Shown: positions 27,610 to 36,280 of the stretch, piece after piece | How positions within the stretch are numbered: position 1 is the stretch's first letter | Layout of the letters: each line of letters begins with the position of its first letter | Source: Rhodococcus sp. UNC23MFCrub1.1 | Lineage (GTDB): Bacteria; Actinomycetota; Actinomycetes; Mycobacteriales; Mycobacteriaceae | Direction: 5' to 3' | NCBI RefSeq assembly: GCF_000686025.1 | Contig: NZ_JMLQ01000012.1 | Span: 1 to 64,000 of the forward strand | DNA: 64,000 nt | Position numbers and translations under genes: made by a program | The notes under the pieces: model-generated | What the model was told of the DNA's origin: nothing | What the model saw: only the letters and a program-made list of their open reading frames with translations | Databases searched by the model: none

Positions 27610-27907
27610 ATACTTGACGGTACGCGAATGCCCGGTCGACGCACGGGTTCCGGAAGACCGATGGCACCCGCTCACCCAGCGTTCGAGTCGGCCACTCTTC
27701 GCCGGGTACGACTGTTCGGGACCACGTCCCCGGCGTGGCGATTCGCGTTCGCTGATGATCTCGAGATGCCCCGGAGGCGACAGCGCGTCTTCGCGTTCCG
27801 GCTCGTCCCGCGGTGAGAACGCAGGTACCTGTCCGGGTCGTCGAGGCCGCGTGCGCGAGGCAGCCGGTCGGCTTCCGGCGAGGTTCAGACGAGAGTCGTC
27901 CGGCCCA

Positions 27908-29740
27908 TCACGTCGACGTCCCCGACCGGCCCCGAAATTCGACCACCGTGGACCCCCACCCGAGGCTTCCGACACGTGCGTCGGCCCCGACGGACTCGGC
28001 AATCAGCTCGCGCACTTCGGCTTCGGTGCGTCGCCCGGATCCGTACAGGCACAGTCGGACCAAGTCGTCTTCGGTGTCGTGATCGTCGGTGGTCGCCGGG
28101 TCGAGCACGTCGGTGACGAGGACGACCCTGCGCGCGGACGTGGCAAGCATCGACAGCAGCAGGAGGGCGTCAGCGTCCGGGAAAGCGTCGATGAGGTCGA
28201 CGGCGATCGCGAGGTCTACGAGGGATCCCGACGGGGTGATATCGGTGGAGTCGATGCAGTGCACCGCACCGCGCCGCTCGTCGGCCACGTCTGCCAGGTT
28301 CCGGCGGTTGCGGTCGGGATGTCCGACGAGCGTGATCTCGAGGTCGGGACGTTCCCGTACGAGGGTGTCGGCGTAGACGCCTGCCCCGTCGCCGTGGAGT
28401 GCGACCGTCCGGACTCCGTCGAGATCGACCGCGTCGGGCAGTGCGGGAGCGCGGTAGACAGCGGAGAACGCCGCTTCCTCGTGGAACTCGTCCGCGACAC
28501 CGGGCTCGGCCATCTTGTCGGCGAAACGATGTGTCGCAGCGGGTGTCCCGGTCCGGATCGTCTCGGTGAGTCCGAGGAGCGACAGTTCGAGTCGGGTGTG
28601 GATCCTGTCGTCGTGCAGCGATTGGTTGAGAAACGCGTCCGGGTCGGCGAGCAGGGACCCCATCTCGGTGAGGGCGCAACGCTGACCGTCGGTGGTGAGA
28701 AAGTCGAGCAGCACGAGGTGCCGCACCAGCTTCGCCGTGGCGCCGGGGTGAGTGCTGCATGCTGCGGCGATCGCGTCGACGGTGTCGGCGCCGCCGTCGA
28801 CAGCAGCGAACACCCCGAGCGTCACCGCGGTCCTGATCACCAGCGGGGTTGCCAGGTCCGCCATCTCGTGCAGGCGCGCCGCGGCGTCCCTCGCCTGGCC
28901 GCTCTCGGCCGGGGACGCGTCCGTTCGTTCCTCGCGTCTACGCCAGTACCCGGCGATCTCGACGAACTTCTTGTCGATCTGCTTGTCCTGCCTCGCCCAT
29001 CGACGTAGTGGCGTGATGGTCTGTGCTTCGCCGGCCACCCACAGGTACGGCTGCCCGGGTCGCCACGGCGCCGTTCGGACCGCGTCGACGAGCCGGGAGT
29101 CGCCTCCGGCTTCGGACCGGTACAGCCAGGTGATGTCGACGTCGGCAGCCGAGCGCAGCTCCTGCCGGTGCGAGCGCTCGGCCACTTCGACGACCACCGT
29201 CGCCGGCAGATCAGCGGGCAGCATCTCGAGGCAGTGCGCGATGGCGGGCAGGGCGGTCTCGTCGCCGGCGACGAGCATCCACTCCACCTCGCGCGGCAGG
29301 CTCGCGGAGTGTTTCGGTCCGGCGATCAGCACCGTGTCGCCGGGCTCCACCGTCCGGGACCACGTCGCGGCGAGTCCGCCCTCGTGGGCTGCGAAGTCCA
29401 GCACCATCTCTCGCTCGGCCTCGTCGAACCGGCGCACGGTGTACGTCCGTGCGTACGGGAACGATCCAGAGGGCCAGTCGACGGTGCCGTCGTCCTGATT
29501 CCTGGGAACCGGGAACGGCAGGGTCCCGGTGACCGGGTCGACCGGAAGAATCTTGACGTCGTCGTCGAATCCGGTGGTCCGCACCGGAGGCAGCTCGACA
29601 CCGTCGCGCACGTGCCGGTCCATCGACGGCCCACCCACCACGACCCGTCGCATCCCGGGGGTCACGTCCTCCACCCGCAGGACATCGAATTCTCGCATGC
29701 AGATCCGAAAGACCTGAACGTCGCGCACTGTGCCCGCCAT
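27908..29740 (-). CDS. Siderophore-interacting reductase fused to a methyltransferase-like domain
   Basis: A 610-residue two-part protein. Residues 1-250 are a SIP/ViuB-type FAD-binding ferric-siderophore reductase (DVTPGMRRVVVGG, FPYARTYTVRRFD, LIAGPKHSASLP, WMLVAGDETALPAIAHCLEMLP, YLWVAGEAQTITPLRRWAR). From about 280 on it resembles O-methyltransferases: a winged-helix dimerisation part (ATPLVIRTAVTLGVFAAVDGGADTVDAIA) and then a Rossmann-like part. In that part the expected glycine-rich SAM motif is altered (TVALHGDGAGVYADTL), so methyltransfer is uncertain. ATG 29740 is fixed by AGGAGG just upstream. It is last in the iron-uptake operon and would release iron after import. Confidence 0.82.
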   Translation of the reverse strand: MAGTVRDVQVFRICMREFDVLRVEDVTPGMRRVVVGGPSMDRHVRDGVELPPVRTTGFDDDVKILPVDPVTGTLPFPVPRNQDDGTVDWPSGSFPYARTYTVRRFDEAEREMVLDFAAHEGGLAATWSRTVEPGDTVLIAGPKHSASLPREVEWMLVAGDETALPAIAHCLEMLPADLPATVVVEVAERSHRQELRSAADVDITWLYRSEAGGDSRLVDAVRTAPWRPGQPYLWVAGEAQTITPLRRWARQDKQIDKKFVEIAGYWRRREERTDASPAESGQARDAAARLHEMADLATPLVIRTAVTLGVFAAVDGGADTVDAIAAACSTHPGATAKLVRHLVLLDFLTTDGQRCALTEMGSLLADPDAFLNQSLHDDRIHTRLELSLLGLTETIRTGTPAATHRFADKMAEPGVADEFHEEAAFSAVYRAPALPDAVDLDGVRTVALHGDGAGVYADTLVRERPDLEITLVGHPDRNRRNLADVADERRGAVHCIDSTDITPSGSLVDLAIAVDLIDAFPDADALLLLSMLATSARRVVLVTDVLDPATTDDHDTEDDLVRLCLYGSGRRTEAEVRELIAESVGADARVGSLGWGSTVVEFRGRSGTST

Positions 29741-29782
29741 AGGAATCCCTACCTCCTGATCCGTTCTCACCGGGTGGCACTG

Positions 29783-30796
29783 CTACGCGGCGAACGTCTG
29801 CTGGATCTGGTCCAGCGTGGCCATGACGCCGTCGTAATCGGGTCGGTAGCTCGTCGCCGGCAGCTCGTAGACCGTGTCGGCAGCGAAGGCCGGCAACACC
29901 GCGTAGGCCGGATCCTGCGTCAGCTGCTCGAGGGTGCGCCCGGCAACCGGGACGACGAACATCACCGGGGCGGTGGCGACGGAACCGAGAAGTTCCGGGC
30001 TGACGATGAACGAGTCCCCGGAACCGTACAACTCCGGATTCCCGGCCTTCGTGAGAATGTCGTCGGCTTCGAAACCGACCTCCGACAACAACGTCGGCAA
30101 TGCCGCGGTCTGCGGAATGAAGGAGGGTTCATTGGTGCTCAGCGACAGGAAATAGGCGACGGGAGACCCGGGAACGGTGATGGAATCCCTGACATCGGCG
30201 ACCTTGTCCTCGTATGCCTGCAGTAGAGAGTCGACCTTGTCGCTTTCCCCGGCGGCGTCGGCGACTGCCGCGAGTTCGCCTTGCCAGGTGGTGACCGTGG
30301 ACGGGATCAGCACGGTGGGTGCGATCGCGGCGAGCTGATCGTAGGCATCATTGGCCAGGACGGAGGAGTAGCCCTGCCCGCCACCGATGATGAGATCAGG
30401 TTCGGCCTGCGCAATGGCTTCGATGTTCAGCGATTCCCCCGCCGGCAGTTCCACTGTGCCCCGGGCGGAAGCCTTGTCGGCCCACTGTGGAGGGAAGCCG
30501 CCGTCGAGGTTGGTCACACCGAGCAGTCGGGTGTCGGTGATGGCGACGGGCGCGTCGAGTGTGTAGAGGTATCCGGCGAATCCGGCCGAGAGGACCGCGA
30601 TGCGCTGGGGGTCGGCGGGCACGGTCACCTCTCCTTTGTCGGTGGCGATCACGCGGGTCTCGCTCGGTGTCGGCTCGACAGTTGCAGCGGTGTCATCGGC
30701 GGTCGAACTGCACGCGGACGCGCCGAGGACGACGAGCGCCATCGACGCAGCGGCGACGAAGCGGACGCCTCGCCGGCGAAGGGGGGAGTGCACCAT
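29783..30796 (-). CDS. Iron-siderophore ABC substrate-binding lipoprotein (second)
   Basis: The 337-residue lipoprotein (lipobox ending LGASAC) belongs to the FepB/FecB-type clamp proteins: VPADPQRIAVLSAGFAGYLYTLDAPVAI, NIEAIAQAEPDLIIGGG and APTVLIPSTVTTWQGELAAVADAAG. It should bind a ferric siderophore and pass it to the FecCD permeases encoded upstream. ATG 30796 follows GAAAGGA. It differs greatly from the binding protein at 33566-34525, so the operon may take up two ligands. Confidence 0.88.
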   Translation of the reverse strand: MVHSPLRRRGVRFVAAASMALVVLGASACSSTADDTAATVEPTPSETRVIATDKGEVTVPADPQRIAVLSAGFAGYLYTLDAPVAITDTRLLGVTNLDGGFPPQWADKASARGTVELPAGESLNIEAIAQAEPDLIIGGGQGYSSVLANDAYDQLAAIAPTVLIPSTVTTWQGELAAVADAAGESDKVDSLLQAYEDKVADVRDSITVPGSPVAYFLSLSTNEPSFIPQTAALPTLLSEVGFEADDILTKAGNPELYGSGDSFIVSPELLGSVATAPVMFVVPVAGRTLEQLTQDPAYAVLPAFAADTVYELPATSYRPDYDGVMATLDQIQQTFAA

Positions 30797-30828
30797 GGCG
30801 AATCCTTTCGAGAGCACTGTCGTGCGTG

Positions 30829-31626
30829 TCATGGTTGTGTCGAGGCCGCGATACGCACCTCGTTCCCAGGGCGGGCGTAGATGGCGGTCCGCGCGCCGTC
30901 GATGTCGTGGACGCGCACCCGGGTATCGAACACGTCGCTCAGGATGTCGTCGTGCATGATCGCGCCGGCGGGCCCGCTGACGACGATCCGGCCGTCCCGC
31001 ATCGCGACGATGTCGTCCGACCAGGCCGCTGCGAAGTTGATGTCGTGCACCACGAGCACGATCGTGCGCCCCAATTCGTCGGCCGCGCGTCGGAGATGGC
31101 CCATCATCGCCACCGAGTGCTTCATGTCCAGATTGTTCAGCGGCTCGTCGAGCAGGACGTACGGAGTGTCCTGCGCGAGAACCATGGCGACGAACGCCCG
31201 CTGGCGTTGACCACCCGATACCTGGTCAAGGTGGCGCCCGGCGAGGGTGTCGAGGTGCAGGAAGTCGAGCGCACGGTCGACGTGTTCGTGGTCGTGTGCG
31301 CGGAGTCGGCCGCCGCAGTGCGGGAACCGGCCGAACGAGACGAGCTCGCGGATGGTGAGCCGCGCGGTCAGGTGGTTGTCCTGGCGCAGCACCGAGACGA
31401 TGCGGGCCAAGTCTCTCGTGGCCGTGTGCTGCACAACGGCGTCTCCGATGGTCACGGTTCCGGTGGTCGGCTCGAGCAGTCTGCCCATGATCGAGAGCAG
31501 GGTCGACTTGCCCGCTCCGTTGGGCCCGACGACCGAGGTGATGCCACCCTCTGCGATGGTGCCGCTGACCGGTCCGAGCACCGTCTCGCTCTGGTAGGTC
31601 TTCGAGACGTCCGAGAACGTGATCAC
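30829..31626 (-). CDS. Iron-siderophore ABC transporter ATPase
   Basis: The 265-residue FepC/FecE-type ATPase carries Walker A GPNGAGKST, the signature VSGGQRQRAFVAMVLAQ, Walker B VLLDEPLNNLD and the H-loop VVHDINFAAAWSDD. It overlaps the stop of the preceding permease gene by 4 bp and lies 32 bp before the second binding protein, consistent with a single transcript. It is the only ATPase in the operon, so it must power the permease pair. Confidence 0.91.
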   Translation of the reverse strand: MITFSDVSKTYQSETVLGPVSGTIAEGGITSVVGPNGAGKSTLLSIMGRLLEPTTGTVTIGDAVVQHTATRDLARIVSVLRQDNHLTARLTIRELVSFGRFPHCGGRLRAHDHEHVDRALDFLHLDTLAGRHLDQVSGGQRQRAFVAMVLAQDTPYVLLDEPLNNLDMKHSVAMMGHLRRAADELGRTIVLVVHDINFAAAWSDDIVAMRDGRIVVSGPAGAIMHDDILSDVFDTRVRVHDIDGARTAIYARPGNEVRIAASTQP

Positions 31627-32624
31627 AGTCTGCCTTTCCGGAGGACGACGATGAGGAAGAGCAGTCCACCCGCGAATTCGATGACGACCGTGAGGAAACC
31701 GGCCGCGTAGAAGATGTGCTGCATGACGAACTGTCCGACGACGAGCGTGAGCATGCCGAGCACGAATGCCATCGGCAGCACGTACTGGTGCTTGTAGCTG
31801 CCGGTCACCTGATAGGCCATCGTCGCGACGATGAAGCCGAAGAAGGTCATCGGCCCTGCCAGCGCGGTGGAGAACGACACCAGCAACGCCACCAGAACGA
31901 GCACGAGCGTCAGTTCACGCTTGTGGTCGACGCCGATGGTCGTCGCGGAGTCACGGCCGAGCAGCAGAGCATCGAGCCGGAAGCGTCTGCGCCACAACAC
32001 CACTCCCACCGCGACGCACACCGTGAACGCGAGGGGAAGCATGCCCGGATCCACCCCGCTGAGGCGACCGAACAGGCGAACGGACAGCAGGTCGTACTCG
32101 GTGGGGGAGAGCAGACGCTGCAGGAACGTCGAGAGGCTGTCGAAGGCCAGCCCCAGGACGACGCCGACGAGCAGCATCGTGAAGAGACTGCCGAGGCGAC
32201 CGGAGAAGAGCCAGCGATAAAGGATCGTGGCGAACAGGACCATGGTGAGGGTCTGTGCGATCACCTTCGGGGTGCCGTCGGTCCGTGCGATGACGGAGCC
32301 GCCGAAGACGAACACCATGACGGTCTGCATCAGCACGTACAGCGAGTCGAAACCGACGATGGACGGAGTGAGCAATCGGTTGTCTGTGACGGTGTGGAAG
32401 ACGACGGTGCCGAGCCCGTGGGCGAAGGCCGCGACGGCCATGGCGCCCAGCATCGTGGCGCGACGTTCCACCGCGAACTCGAAGGAACCCCGGACGAACA
32501 GGAGAAGGAAGCAGGCGATCGCCCCCGCCAGCACCGCGGAGGCCACGAGAAGTCGTCGTCGCGGACGTGGTCGCGAGTCGGTGCGCACCGGCGTCGGCAT
32601 CGAGGGTGATTCACGCAAGAACAT
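31623..32624 (-). CDS. Iron-siderophore ABC permease (FecCD family), subunit 2
   Basis: This 333-residue permease has about nine hydrophobic segments. AMAVAAFAHGLGTVVFHTVTDNRLLTPSIVGFDSLYVLMQT matches the FecCD opening, and LAGPMTFFGFIVATMAYQVTG the conserved central part. It likely pairs with the other permease, whose gene overlaps it by 14 bp. This subgroup resembles the FatC/CeuC-type permeases of catecholate uptake systems, by general appearance only. Confidence 0.88.
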   Translation of the reverse strand: MFLRESPSMPTPVRTDSRPRPRRRLLVASAVLAGAIACFLLLFVRGSFEFAVERRATMLGAMAVAAFAHGLGTVVFHTVTDNRLLTPSIVGFDSLYVLMQTVMVFVFGGSVIARTDGTPKVIAQTLTMVLFATILYRWLFSGRLGSLFTMLLVGVVLGLAFDSLSTFLQRLLSPTEYDLLSVRLFGRLSGVDPGMLPLAFTVCVAVGVVLWRRRFRLDALLLGRDSATTIGVDHKRELTLVLVLVALLVSFSTALAGPMTFFGFIVATMAYQVTGSYKHQYVLPMAFVLGMLTLVVGQFVMQHIFYAAGFLTVVIEFAGGLLFLIVVLRKGRL

Positions 32625-33576
32625 GACGTTGCTGCCTCACCACGAGAAGGACGAAGACCGCGGCGCCGAGCGCGCCGAGAATCACCGAGGCCGGAATCTC
32701 CATGGGCGCGACCACCGTGCGCCCGATCAGGTCGCAGGCCAGCAGCAGTCCGACGCCCAGCACCGCCACCCACGGAAGGTTCCTCCGTACGTCGTCTCCC
32801 AGGACCATGGACACGATGTTCGGCACGATGAGGCCCAGGAACGGGATGAAGCCGACCACCACGCTGGTGACACCGGTGCACACCGCCACCATCGCGACGC
32901 CGAGCACGACGGTCGCGTCGTAGTTCAGTCCGACCGTGGTGGCGAGGTCCTTCCCGAGGCCGGCGACGGTGAAGCGGTGCGCGAGCAGGTAGACGAGCAC
33001 GGCGATGACGACGACGGCCCACAAGGGTTCGTAGAAACCGCGCACGATGCCGCTGAATCCGCCGGACCGCCACGCGGACATGGACTGCAGCAGGTCGAAT
33101 GTGCCGGCGAGGAAGGTGGTGATCGCGCCGACGACGGCGCCCAGCATGATGCCGACCAGGGGGACCACCAGTTGTTGTTCCAACGAGATTCGACGCAGGA
33201 CGCCGACGAACAACATGGTGCCGACGAAGGCGAACGCGGTGGCGATCAGCATCTTCGGCATCGGCCCGAGATTCGGCGCCAGCAACAGGGCCGCGAGAAT
33301 GCCCAGCCCCGCCCACTGGCTCGTGCCGGCGGTGGTGGGCTCGACGAACTTGTTCTGAGTGATCATCTGCATGACCACACCGGACACCGCCATCGCGACG
33401 CCGGCGAAGATCAATGAGAGGGTCCGCGGGACGCGGGAGATGAGGAACATCTCCCGCGCCACCGGGTCGGTGAGCAGTGTGCCGAGCGAGATGTCGAACT
33501 CGCCGACGAGCAGCGACGCCGCGACCAGGGCGGCGGTGACCACCGCCGTGCCCAGAAGTGCTGTCCTACGATGCAT
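32611..33576 (-). CDS. Iron-siderophore ABC permease (FecCD family), subunit 1
   Basis: About 321 residues with nine or ten hydrophobic segments. SRVPRTLSLIFAGVAMAVSGVVMQMITQNKFVEPTTAGTSQWAGLG is the family N-terminal signature and GFIPFLGLIVPNIVSMVLGDDVRRNLPW the coupling-helix region. The start at ATG 33576 (MHRRTALLG) overlaps the binding-protein stop; another ATG at 33588 is equally possible because neither has a clear ribosome binding site. A longer frame exists but only adds arginine-rich residues. Confidence 0.88.
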   Translation of the reverse strand: MHRRTALLGTAVVTAALVAASLLVGEFDISLGTLLTDPVAREMFLISRVPRTLSLIFAGVAMAVSGVVMQMITQNKFVEPTTAGTSQWAGLGILAALLLAPNLGPMPKMLIATAFAFVGTMLFVGVLRRISLEQQLVVPLVGIMLGAVVGAITTFLAGTFDLLQSMSAWRSGGFSGIVRGFYEPLWAVVVIAVLVYLLAHRFTVAGLGKDLATTVGLNYDATVVLGVAMVAVCTGVTSVVVGFIPFLGLIVPNIVSMVLGDDVRRNLPWVAVLGVGLLLACDLIGRTVVAPMEIPASVILGALGAAVFVLLVVRQQRHVLA

Positions 33577-34525
33577 TCGAGAAGGCATCCGCGAGCTGCT
33601 CGTACGTCTCGGCGTGCGCCTGGATGCTCTCGCGCGTGTAGAAGTAGGGATCGAGGTAGACGATCTGGTCCTCGGACGCGAACGTGGTGCGGGCGAACGC
33701 TTCCTGCGCATCGATCACCGACTTCGCCGGAGCTGCACCGGGTTCGCCGGCCGCGGCGTCGCGGTCCAGCACGATCATCCACTCCGGGTTCGCCGCGGCG
33801 ACGGCCTCCGGCGCAAGGCCGGAGTCGCCGTGCACGTCGCCGGCCTCACCGGCGAAGACGTCGCGCAGGTTCAGCGGTTCGATGATCCGACCGATCCGTC
33901 CGGCACCGTTGTCGATCTTGCCGCCCGAGACGACGGACAGGAACACCGACTGGCCGGTGGTCCGCTCCGCCGCGTTCTCCTCCGCGGCGTCGAGAGCCGC
34001 GATGATCTCGGCCGCCTGCTCCTCGCGGTCGAAAACGACGCCGAGAGAGGCGGTCTGGCGCTTCAGCGACTCGACGTAACCACCCTCGGCATCGTCGGAC
34101 GGCGCGATGTCCAGCGTCGGGGCGATGCGACCGAGTTCGTCGGTGTACTCCGAGAAACGGTAGCCGCCGACGATGAGATCGGGTTCCGCCTCGTTCACGA
34201 TCTCCAGGTTCGGCTCCCTGTGCGTACCCACGTCGAGGATGGCGTCGTCGTCTATCCAGTCCTCGAACCCTTCGTACGGCATGATCGGCTTGGGCAGCGC
34301 CACCGGTTCGACGCCGAACGCGCGCAGGGTCTCCAGCGAGGTGTTGTCGAGGGCGACGACACGCTGCGGGTTCTGGGGGACCTCGACAGGTCCGGTGGCG
34401 GTGTCGATGGAGACGGTGGTGGCGGAGTCCGCGGACGTGGTGTCGTCGGTGCTGCAACTCGCGAGCGCGCTCACCGTGATCACGGTGGCGAGCAGGGCGA
34501 GGATCGTGGTCTTCGGGTTCTTCAC
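33566..34525 (-). CDS. Iron-siderophore ABC substrate-binding lipoprotein (first)
   Basis: The 319-residue lipoprotein starts the operon. The signal peptide ends in the lipobox ALASC. The fold resembles FatB/CeuE/YclQ-type catecholate-siderophore receptors: VEVPQNPQRVVALDNTSLETLRAFGVEPVALPK, NEAEPDLIVGGYRFSEYTDELGRIAPTLD and a late IVYLDPYFYTRESIQAHAETYEQLADAF. A 19-bp sequence close to the DtxR/IdeR consensus lies 55 bp upstream, so expression should rise under iron limitation. Confidence 0.89.
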   Translation of the reverse strand: MKNPKTTILALLATVITVSALASCSTDDTTSADSATTVSIDTATGPVEVPQNPQRVVALDNTSLETLRAFGVEPVALPKPIMPYEGFEDWIDDDAILDVGTHREPNLEIVNEAEPDLIVGGYRFSEYTDELGRIAPTLDIAPSDDAEGGYVESLKRQTASLGVVFDREEQAAEIIAALDAAEENAAERTTGQSVFLSVVSGGKIDNGAGRIGRIIEPLNLRDVFAGEAGDVHGDSGLAPEAVAAANPEWMIVLDRDAAAGEPGAAPAKSVIDAQEAFARTTFASEDQIVYLDPYFYTRESIQAHAETYEQLADAFSNAS

Positions 34526-34579
34526 GAGTCTCCAGGGGTGAGTTCTTGACCGAACCTTTACCCGCTGGAGAATAGCTAC

Positions 34580-34598
34580 TTAGGTAAGGCTACGCAAA
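34580..34598 (-). promoter_or_regulatory. IdeR/DtxR-type iron box
   Basis: The 19-mer TTAGGTAAGGCTACGCAAA matches the DtxR/IdeR consensus TTAGGTTAGSCTAACCTAA at 15 of 19 positions by eye. It sits 55 bp upstream of the first iron-binding lipoprotein gene, the expected place for iron-dependent repression of the whole uptake operon. Confidence 0.75.
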
Positions 34599-34622
34599 CC
34601 TATCCTGCTGGCTGTGACGGTC

Positions 34623-34868
34623 TCAGCGGCCCGCGCGTGAATCGGCGTCCTGTCTGAGCCACCAACATGTCACCCCGTACAACGCTCCGAGCCACACGGC
34701 TGCCACCGTCAGCATGCCGCTGAGGCTTTTGCTGCCGGAGAACATCGCGACGGCGATAGCGACGATCAGCACGGCATAGCTGGTGGCCACGACTATCACT
34801 CGGAATCCGGACCGGCCCACTGCGGTGCGGCGGTCGGCGAGGGAGGCGCTGAGAACGGAACTGCTCAT
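34623..34868 (-). CDS. Small two-helix membrane protein
   Basis: The 81-residue product has a basic N-terminus, two hydrophobic segments (VIVVATSYAVLIVAIAVAMF and MLTVAAVWLGALYGVTCWWL) and a charged tail. No family is recognised. The ATG at 34868 has only GGAAGAG rather far upstream. Its 3' end abuts the iron box, but it is transcribed as the gene upstream of that promoter, so a link to iron is not shown. Confidence 0.55.
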   Translation of the reverse strand: MSSSVLSASLADRRTAVGRSGFRVIVVATSYAVLIVAIAVAMFSGSKSLSGMLTVAAVWLGALYGVTCWWLRQDADSRAGR

Positions 34869-34978
34869 GATCAAGGCATACTCTTCCGTCCGAACCGGGG
34901 AGCGTTCGACGCGCTCGCAAGGGGGCGCACCACGCGCAGTTCAGATCAACGGGTCCACCACCCCATGCCTGGACGGTG

Positions 34979-36115
34979 CGCCGCTCGCTTCGAGGATCTC
35001 ACCTCTCACTCCTTCTGCGTGTTGTCGTGTCGTTGGCGCTGTCTGGTTCCGTAGGCGGCTCCCTTGACTGCGTCGTCGTCTTCGAGGCCGGATCCGAGGG
35101 CGCCGCCGATGGTGGCGATCGAGGCGAGGAGCCAGCTGAGTTCGAGGTAGTCGGCGACGGTCGCGCCGTGCCCGAGTGTCGAGGACAGGACGTGCGCTCG
35201 GAGGGAGAGCCAGGCAGTGAAGAGCAGCAAACCGAACAGGGCGATGTGGAGGACGATGACACCGATGGTCAGGGTGATGAGAGTCGCGGTGTTGTAGAGC
35301 CTCGAGCGTTCGCGTTCCTCGTCGGACTCGGGCCGCTCCCACAGTTCGTGGTCGATGACGAGCCAGAGGATGAGCGCCACCGTCGACAGGATCGTCGCCG
35401 CACAGAGGCGCCATCCGCCCATGGTGTCGGCGAACCACCAAATGGTGCTGGTGGACAATGCGAATGCGCCGGTGGCGAAGGCGCCGACGAGCACTTTGGA
35501 CAGGCCGGTGACCAGCCGCCAGGGCCGGTTGGCTCGCACCATTCCCGAGAGCAGCCGGAGCCTGCGCAGTCCCTTCGGTGCGAGGTACAGGGTGCTGTTC
35601 TCGTGCTGTTCGGAGGGGAATCGTTTCGCGGCGCTCGTCGGTGCGAGTTCGGGTTCACCGAGGATGCGTGCGAGGGCGAGTTCGACGACGGTGGTGACGC
35701 GTCGAGCGAGGTCGATGCCGCCGACGGCGGCGATGGAGATCAGTGCGAACTTGTGATCGGCGCTGACCTCACCGATCACGGGGACGGTGTTGTCGCGGCG
35801 GGGGAGGTCGGTGAGGTAGACGACGATGTCCTCGTGGTCGGAGTCGGAGTCGGTGTCGACGGCGTCGATCACGTCGGTGAGCGAGGCGTGTTCGTCGGAG
35901 ACGAGGGGTTGTCGGCGCACGGTGGTTGTCCATCGGCGGGGCGGTGATCCTCGTTCGCTGAGGCGTCGGGGTAGGTGGTCGGCGAGGTGGTCGGCGAGGT
36001 CTGCGGGTTTTCCGGGGTCGGCGATGAGCAGTACCGATACGCAGTCTCCCGGTGGACGGGTGGGTCCTTCTCGGTGTGGGTCGTGGTCTGTCATCGCCCG
36101 GTGCTACCCGGTCGA
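34979..36115. repeat. Duplicated segment, copy 2 (partner at 23992-25121)
   Basis: Near-identical, same orientation as copy 1, about 11 kb away. Most differences are single substitutions; copy 2 has one codon more in the Asp/Ser run (DSDSDHED against DSDHED) and no frameshift. The iron-uptake operon lies between the two copies. Confidence 0.85.
35006..36094 (-). CDS. Conserved actinobacterial membrane protein, copy 2 (intact)
   Basis: This 362-residue protein is intact. The N-terminal 150 residues are soluble, with a run VSVLLIADPGKPADLADHLADHLPRRL and then DIVVYLTDLPRRDNTVPVIGEVSADHKFALISIAAVGGIDLARRV, which hints at an alpha/beta domain. Four to five helices follow (GLSKVLVGAFATGAFALSTSTIWWF, TILSTVALILWLVID, TLTIGVIVLHIALFGLLLFTAWL, LSWLLASIATIGGALGSGL). 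Similar proteins are common in Rhodococcus and mycobacteria, without known function. A frameshifted twin lies at 24019-25102. Confidence 0.82.
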   Translation of the reverse strand: MTDHDPHREGPTRPPGDCVSVLLIADPGKPADLADHLADHLPRRLSERGSPPRRWTTTVRRQPLVSDEHASLTDVIDAVDTDSDSDHEDIVVYLTDLPRRDNTVPVIGEVSADHKFALISIAAVGGIDLARRVTTVVELALARILGEPELAPTSAAKRFPSEQHENSTLYLAPKGLRRLRLLSGMVRANRPWRLVTGLSKVLVGAFATGAFALSTSTIWWFADTMGGWRLCAATILSTVALILWLVIDHELWERPESDEERERSRLYNTATLITLTIGVIVLHIALFGLLLFTAWLSLRAHVLSSTLGHGATVADYLELSWLLASIATIGGALGSGLEDDDAVKGAAYGTRQRQRHDNTQKE

Positions 36116-36122
36116 TCGACCG
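36109..36122. promoter_or_regulatory. 14-bp palindrome upstream of the membrane gene
   Basis: CGGTCGATCGACCG is a perfect palindrome 15 bp before the copy 2 start codon. The corresponding position in copy 1 has diverged (CGGTCGAGACAAG), so regulation of the two copies could differ. It may also be chance in a GC-rich context. Confidence 0.3.
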
Positions 36123-36280
36123 ACAAACGTGACGACTGGCCGCCCGTGATGGCTTTTCGCCAAGGCAGAGGTGCACGCGCAGATATCGAGCGGGCGGAGA
36201 ACGCCGACACGGTCGACCTTGGGTGAGAACGCAGATTTCCGGCGCCGGGGATCTCGGAGCGCCCGAGGTGACACTGCGCG

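Noticed and set aside
23992..36115. Composite transposon or genomic island bounded by the direct repeats
   Set aside because: The repeats contain an ordinary membrane gene, with no transposase, terminal inverted repeats, tRNA or attachment site.
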